Of a stretch of DNA of 64,000 nucleotides, positions 60,801-64,000 are shown piece by piece. The first letter of the stretch is position 1. Each line of letters opens with the position of its first letter. Origin of the DNA: Episyrphus balteatus (lineage: Eukaryota > Arthropoda > Insecta > Diptera > Syrphidae); assembly GCF_945859705.1 (NCBI RefSeq), contig NC_079134.1:161917718-161981717 (forward strand), given 5' to 3'. The notes beneath the pieces are model-generated. The model was given only the letters and a program-made list of their open reading frames with translations. It was not told the DNA's origin and ran no database searches. Position numbers and translations under genes: made by a program.

Positions 60801-62085
60801 CAACTTCATTATTCCAACAACCACCACCACCACTACCACCACAACAACAACCACCACCTCCACCACTTTCAACTACCCCCAATCAGTTCTCAGCAATTCC
60901 TGTTGCTGCTGCTCCTGCTGTCATCAATCTAAAAGGTCCAGCTGATTTTGTTGATGATCCATTCAAGGATTATCGCTATGAAGATCCTTTCAGCATAAAA
61001 GATCCCTTCGCCGATGAAGAATTTATTGAACAAAATAGTTCTGAAGGTAATTGTATATTTACAAAGTCTCCAATATTTAATCTACAAAAAATATTCTATT
61101 TACAGATGAAACTAAGAAAAAAATTGGAACTGCAAAAACCATCTCAGCATCACCACTTTCGAATATTTTCAGCAATGATCCAATTGCTAAATCAGCAGCA
61201 TCAAAAACAAACAGTTTTGAATTTCTCGACAATTTCGATGCATTTAATGCAAATCCTAGTCCTGTGCCATCTTTGTCTCTTTCAGGAGCCAACAAATCAT
61301 CGGCCCGCAACACTCCATTCGATAATTTTGCTAATTTCGATGCATTCTCCACAGTACCACCAACGCAACCATCATCATCACAATCAACTTCACAAGAAAC
61401 AACAACAACTACAAACACTACAGCAACGACAGACTTCTTTGATGCCTTTGATGATAACTTTAAAGATGTTGGCAATAACAATAATGCTCCTACTACTGTG
61501 ACTACCACATCTGCCTTCGATGCATTTGGCGACAACACCACCTCGAAGGCATTTAGTACTAACAATACTCTGACTGATAACGCATTCGGTGGTTCCTCTT
61601 CGACAATGAATAAAGTTACAAAGACTTCGGATATCAAAGTCTTTGACGATGTCTTTAATGATAATGCCTTTGAAGATGATTTCTTCAAAATGAATCTAAA
61701 TGATAATAACAATGTTGTAGTTGCTCCAGCTATTATCACAAATGATTTTTCAAAATCAACATCAGCAACAACATCAACCTCAACATCGTCGTCAATTGCA
61801 GCGAATAATGGTAACTTTGCAAAATTTGATCTTTTCGCTGAGTTATCAGATAGTAGCAGCAATGAATTTGCTACTGCTTTGAATAATTCGAAAAATCTCA
61901 ATGTTTCACAATCGAAAATTCAAAAGAAGATTAATCTCGGAAAAACTAACAATATTAATGAAGCTGGGAGTGGTAATGGAGGTGGAGCGAAAGTTGCTGA
62001 GAAATTCGCAGGCGACTATTCAAACCCGGATTCATTTGATGCGGATTTAGAGGAGGCTCTTAAGCGAAGCATGGCTGAGAAGTAG
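48820..62085 (+). CDS. Eps-15: Epidermal growth factor receptor pathway substrate 15 (14 coding exons)
   Basis: Endocytic scaffold that binds NPF proteins (EH domains), AP-2 (DPF motifs) and ubiquitinated cargo (UIM) at clathrin-coated pits and, in flies, the synapse. Coding exons: 48820-48846, 49219-49263, 49345-49581, 51927-52684, 52758-52929, 52998-53147, 53207-53296, 55509-55571, 55793-55990, 56054-56503, 56566-56754, 56816-56911, 60743-61046, 61106-62085; 3759 bases, 1252 residues, every phase agreeing (human 896). Domains: EH1 about 10-100, EH2 about 124-215 with a full EF loop (DQDKDGNLDKHEF), a Pro-rich spacer, EH3 about 306-395, coiled coil about 418-650, DPF motifs clustered at about 655-735 and again at about 895-920, Pro-rich stretches, and a UIM at the extreme C-terminus (DLEEALKRSMAE). 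EH1 lacks the acidic loop residues. Start: first ATG of the frame, aaatATGGCT. Confidence 0.96.
49219..49263 (+). CDS. Eps-15: Eps-15 exon 2: start of EH1
   Basis: Acceptor ttttag, donor CAG|gtatgg, 15 codons, VSGKHNAIFEAYYKQ, the first helix of EH1. Confidence 0.93.
49345..49581 (+). CDS. Eps-15: Eps-15 exon 3: EH1
   Basis: Acceptor tgtag, donor GTT|gtaagt, 79 codons, phase 0 both ends. FLKKSGLSDVVLSRIWDLSD carries the EH signature and the IWDLSD ligand-pocket Trp. Confidence 0.95.
50933..51136 (-). mobile_element. Family B element, complete copy
   Basis: 204 bases from ACCGACTTCC to GGAAGTCGGT, the reference for the family. The core includes 'aagaattatcaaaattgg' and 'ctatcaaatac'. Flanked by A/T runs. 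Confidence 0.88.
51190..51335. mobile_element. 146-base MITE with ATT duplication
   Basis: CGGCCCTAGCGAGGTAATCC at the left, the complement (CGACCC...) at the right, two mismatches in 31; ATT at 51187-51189 and 51336-51338. Confidence 0.88.
51927..52684 (+). CDS. Eps-15: Eps-15 exon 4: EH2, Pro-rich spacer, start of EH3
   Basis: Acceptor ttttag, donor TTTG|gtatgt. EH2 has ETLGKIWDLADQDKDGNLD; a Pro/Ala spacer follows, then EH3 with RDSDKDRDGLVSG. The Trp codon is split by the intron. Confidence 0.95.
52758..52929 (+). CDS. Eps-15: Eps-15 exon 5: end of EH3
   Basis: Acceptor ttgtag, donor CAG|gtttgt. Completes the Trp, then ALCDTNQSGKLTLEQFALAM, an EF-hand type loop. Confidence 0.95.
52998..53147 (+). 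CDS. Eps-15: Eps-15 exon 6: coiled coil start
   Basis: Acceptor tttcag, donor CAG|gtttga, 50 codons. Heptad pattern begins (ISKEIEELAKERRALETEIA). Confidence 0.93.
53207..53296 (+). CDS. Eps-15: Eps-15 exon 7: coiled coil
   Basis: Acceptor ttgtag, donor CAG|gtaaac, 30 codons (LDTLTATLKQLENQRGEAQK). Phase 0 at both ends, like its neighbours. Confidence 0.93.
53396..53455 (+). other. Possible alternative terminal exon of Eps-15
   Basis: A good acceptor (pyrimidine tract then tttag at 53395) is followed in the right phase by EKLLLNQEAKLRIKTIHYN and a stop at 53453-53455. No usable donor that keeps the frame is present before the stop. If used after exon 7 it would truncate the protein inside the coiled coil; it may equally be a decayed exon. 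Confidence 0.3.
54190..54500 (-). pseudogene. C-terminal remnant of a non-LTR reverse transcriptase
   Basis: Minus-strand text 'MVRLCGAYEYRRTS', 'GNVEEENLILGSSLNWRI' and 'LVEAEIHPAV' follows the order of the common 'RWLGHVxRM...VEEDLxxLGxxNWR...LVEEAxTHPxL' end of RTE-like elements, with frame damage. Confidence 0.6.
54640..55095 (+). repeat. Degenerate tandem repeat, three units of about 190 bases
   Basis: Each unit has 'attcttgtagg' or 'acaattgtacg', 'ctacaaaaaagt'-type word, 'ttaa.cgttt' and 'agatattcg.g'. Strongly diverged. Confidence 0.55.
55509..55571 (+). CDS. Eps-15: Eps-15 exon 8: coiled coil, probable cassette
   Basis: Acceptor aaacag, donor CAG|gtttgt, 21 codons = three heptads, phase 0 both ends (ESEYEEAITSVNLEISEVHNQ less one). 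Skipping it would shorten the coil by exactly three heptads. Confidence 0.82.
55793..55990 (+). CDS. Eps-15: Eps-15 exon 9: coiled coil
   Basis: Acceptor atttag, donor CAA|gtaggt, 66 codons (EETINEQEGELNSKRSELQK, a strongly charged heptad region). Confidence 0.94.
56054..56503 (+). CDS. Eps-15: Eps-15 exon 10: end of coil and DPF cluster
   Basis: Acceptor tttaag, donor GAG|gtaaga, 150 codons. Four DPF motifs (DDPFQ, ADPFTS, RDPFGA, ADPFGD) and Gly/Phe-rich FG-type repeats. Confidence 0.94.
56566..56754 (+). CDS. Eps-15: Eps-15 exon 11: DPF and proline-rich
   Basis: Acceptor ttttag, donor ACA|gtaata, 63 codons. One DPF, then SGPPPRPESPSPALPPKK and PPPRPAPPRP, which look like SH3 ligands. Confidence 0.92.
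56816..56911 (+). CDS. Eps-15: Eps-15 exon 12
   Basis: Acceptor atttag, donor AAG|gttggt, 32 codons ending GGGGGFADFADFDNK. The 3.8-kb intron after it begins with open reading frame (see separate entry). Confidence 0.92.
56912..56956 (+). other. Read-through extension after Eps-15 exon 12
   Basis: If the donor at 56912 is not used, the frame continues for 14 residues (VGTRRMPFNNNQWW) to a TAG at 56954-56956. An AATAAA follows at 57088-57093. This would give an isoform of 839 residues without the last DPF cluster and UIM. Inference from sequence only. Confidence 0.35.
56957..60742. other. Eps-15 intron 12, 3.8 kb
   Basis: No transposon with clear ends. A hairpin lies at 59245-59287 (CTGGGAGATACTTCACG and near-complement). 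Poly(A)-like AATAAA words lie at 57088 and about 57420. Confidence 0.4.
60743..61046 (+). CDS. Eps-15: Eps-15 exon 13: Pro/Gln-rich and DPF
   Basis: Acceptor ctttag, donor GAAG|gtaatt. Low-complexity Pro/Gln, then three DPF motifs (DDPFKD, EDPFSI, KDPFAD). Leaves one base. Confidence 0.92.
61106..62085 (+). CDS. Eps-15: Eps-15 exon 14: C-terminus with UIM
   Basis: Acceptor ttacag; 980 bases to TAG 62083-62085. Repeats of FDNF/FDAF type and Thr/Asn runs, ending in DADLEEALKRSMAEK, a ubiquitin-interacting motif with the Ala and Ser at the expected spacing. Only one clear UIM is seen here, while mammalian Eps15 has two. Confidence 0.95.
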
Positions 62086-63694
62086 ATAGATATAAAAGAT
62101 AAATGAATCGTATAATATATTTTTTTAGTTATTTAAAAAAAAACCAGAAGAATAGAAATTATTTATCAACTCTCGTTCCAATCATACCAGTGGTTTGCAG
62201 ATCCTGTGTTGTGTAGCGGTGCTTTAAAACATAATACTTGTAAGATATGGATTTTTTTAAAAATCCTCGTAAAACAAAAAAATTATTTATAAGAATGATG
62301 TTATTGTTTCTTTTTTTTTTATTTTATAAACAAAACAAAACAAGAATTTCAATTAGGATGTATTTGTTTAGTGAAAAAAAATTATTGTTTAGTTTGCTGT
62401 AGTTTTTCACGTTAAATTATTATTATTTTTTTTTTCGTTTCGTTTTTCATTATCGTTTTTTTGAAACAACAAACTAGTCGCTTTTTGAGTTTGTTTTTTT
62501 TCTTTTTTGGCAACGAAACAAAAAGGCGCACTGTTTGAAATGAATAATTCCATTATATTGATAGAAAAAAAAAAGAGATGTTATGTTTACTAGAAGGTTT
62601 CAATTATATATGTTAGTAGTTATAGTCTATAGATATCTTTATATTATATATTTTTGTTCTTTTTTTTTATTAAAAAAAACATAAAAAGTATTAACCTGCT
62701 TGTTAGAAAAAGAGAAACACAGACAGAAAGAAGAAGGATAAAATACCTCTTCTTTATTGCTATATTTTACCTTAAACAATAAATAAATACAAATAAAATA
62801 TAAAAATTAAATAATTTAAACAAAATGCTTATGAAATGAGTTTTATTAAATTTTTGATGGCTAAGATGGAATTTTTTTTCTAATTTTTAACTAAAATTGG
62901 AGGCACCTATGAGGATTGGTTATCTACAGACGAGTGTTGGAAAATAATAGATAATAATAAAATCAAGTGGAATTTAAGGTTCATGTTATAAAAGTCTTAT
63001 CTAAAACGAACAGGTAAAGAAGATAAGATAATGAATGGGTACTACTTTTTTTTTTAATTACACAAGTAGAAATCTATATTTTGATAACAAGTGTGTTGCA
63101 TAAATTTCTTATCAGTTTTACAATAAATAACTTTTATTTACTCAAAGAGTGTATCTTTGTCAATATAAATTGGAGAGCAATGAACTTTAGTTGTGTGGGT
63201 AAGCAGTGAGAAATTACTCAAATATTTATACAGAAACGGATCTTTTGAATATTTTTTTGTTGATTTATCCAATAAATAAGGAACGTTTAATGTTATAATT
63301 TGATTGAAGGTGCTTACTGGATATTTTTTGCAACTCTAAAAGAATTAAGCCTTTGATTTTGTCCCATGTTTTTGCAAATTCAGGGGAGTATGGGGGTATC
63401 TGATGCACTCCTTAAACCAATCACACCCTTAAATTTGAGGTGCATTTTTAGGGTCATTCTCCTGTAGGAAGTAAAAAAACTCGATAATCCCTATTTTTGT
63501 GCAGTTTGTAGCAAATGTAGTAAGAGCCTGAAAAGTAGAAAAAAATTATTTTTACGTTTTCTATTACAAAAAAAAAGTTCCACGTACACCACAGTAAGTA
63601 AGTTCAAACTTAAAATTATTTTTTTTTTGTTTATTTTAACGTCACAAACTTAATATTTTTCGAGATATGTACATAGACATACATACATACATAA
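62086..63694. other. Downstream of Eps-15
   Basis: 3' untranslated region, then AT-rich sequence; a reversed CACTGTGG-type word at 63581. No gene seen. Confidence 0.4.
62778..62783 (+). terminator. Candidate poly(A) signal for Eps-15
   Basis: AATAAA about 690 bases past the stop, the start of a run of overlapping AATAAA copies. Confidence 0.45.
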
Positions 63695-63933
63695 TCAGTC
63701 CTATTTTCTACCCGAAATATTTTTGTTCGGCCGGAATTTTAAGAGTGAATTCACATTTTCTCCTAAACCAGTTTTTTTGTTCGCCTCCAAAACTTAAGTG
63801 AAAAACGTGATATCAAATACCTCATATCCTGAATAAAAATTTAAAAATACGGGGAATTTTTGGAACGTGAACAACTTTTCGCCCGGAACTCGCGGGGGAA
63901 AACTTGTTCGCATGAAACTCAGGATAGGACTGA
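63695..63933. mobile_element. 239-base MITE
   Basis: Ends TCAGTCCTAT and ATAGGACTGA. The right end (gaaactca...ataggactgaatat) matches, in reverse, the solitary terminus at about 25727-25750. Confidence 0.75.
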
Positions 63934-64000
63934 ATATTAATTTTGTTGAAAGTGAGTCCCCAATCAATAAGTTTAATCACTTTTAAGGAGAAGAGGGAAC

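Noticed and set aside
61077..61901. 274-residue open frame on the minus strand
   Set aside because: It is antisense to the low-complexity last exon of Eps-15, where lack of stops follows from Asn/Thr/Ala-rich codons.
1..64000. tRNA, rRNA, CRISPR arrays or a bacterial-type operon
   Set aside because: None seen: no tRNA-like box pairs with cloverleaf, no regular spacer array, and all genes are spliced.

Overview
The window is eukaryotic, AT-rich and intron-rich, and looks like an insect, most probably a fly (Diptera). The evidence is the protein content, the GT-AG introns (many only 50-90 bases between exons of one gene, others up to 18.6 kb and filled with transposons), AATAAA poly(A) signals, CAAA-type start contexts and a TATCGATA (DRE) promoter motif. 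The exact species cannot be told from the sequence. Three protein-coding genes can be assembled exon by exon with every reading frame closing. No tRNA, rRNA or CRISPR array was seen. 

Layout: (1) 3032-34590, plus strand: a calcium-regulated NADPH oxidase of the NOX5/fly Nox type, 17 coding exons, 1346 residues. The first intron (3698-22256, 18.6 kb) is mostly repeats: a 1.7-kb inverted repeat, nested palindromes, a dead hAT transposon with an 8-base target duplication, and several insertions inside insertions. (2) 45089-36951, minus strand: an IBTK-type protein (ankyrin repeats, RCC1 repeats, two BTB domains), 9 coding exons, 1195 residues, convergent with Nox. Its second intron is almost wholly one 2.7-kb element with inverted termini. 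(3) 48820-62085, plus strand: the endocytic adaptor Eps15, 14 coding exons, 1252 residues, with three EH domains, a coiled coil, DPF motifs and a C-terminal ubiquitin-interacting motif. It diverges from IBTK across 3.7 kb holding several short inverted-repeat elements and a ~410-base (TTTTA)n array. 

The three genes are functionally unrelated: superoxide production gated by calcium, a BTB/CUL3-type or kinase-inhibitor scaffold, and clathrin-mediated endocytosis. What links them is a shared population of small non-autonomous elements. One family with ACCGACTTCC/GGAAGTCGGT ends occurs four times, in introns of all three genes; a second, marked by a conserved 'gattccctag' core, recurs in Nox intron 1. 

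The points most worth a second look are the 1.7-kb hairpin-forming repeat in a transcribed intron, the transposon-within-transposon stacks with intact target duplications, the 2.7-kb element that became an IBTK intron, and two candidate alternative ends of Eps15 (a readable retained intron giving a short tail, and an in-frame extra exon that ends in a stop).
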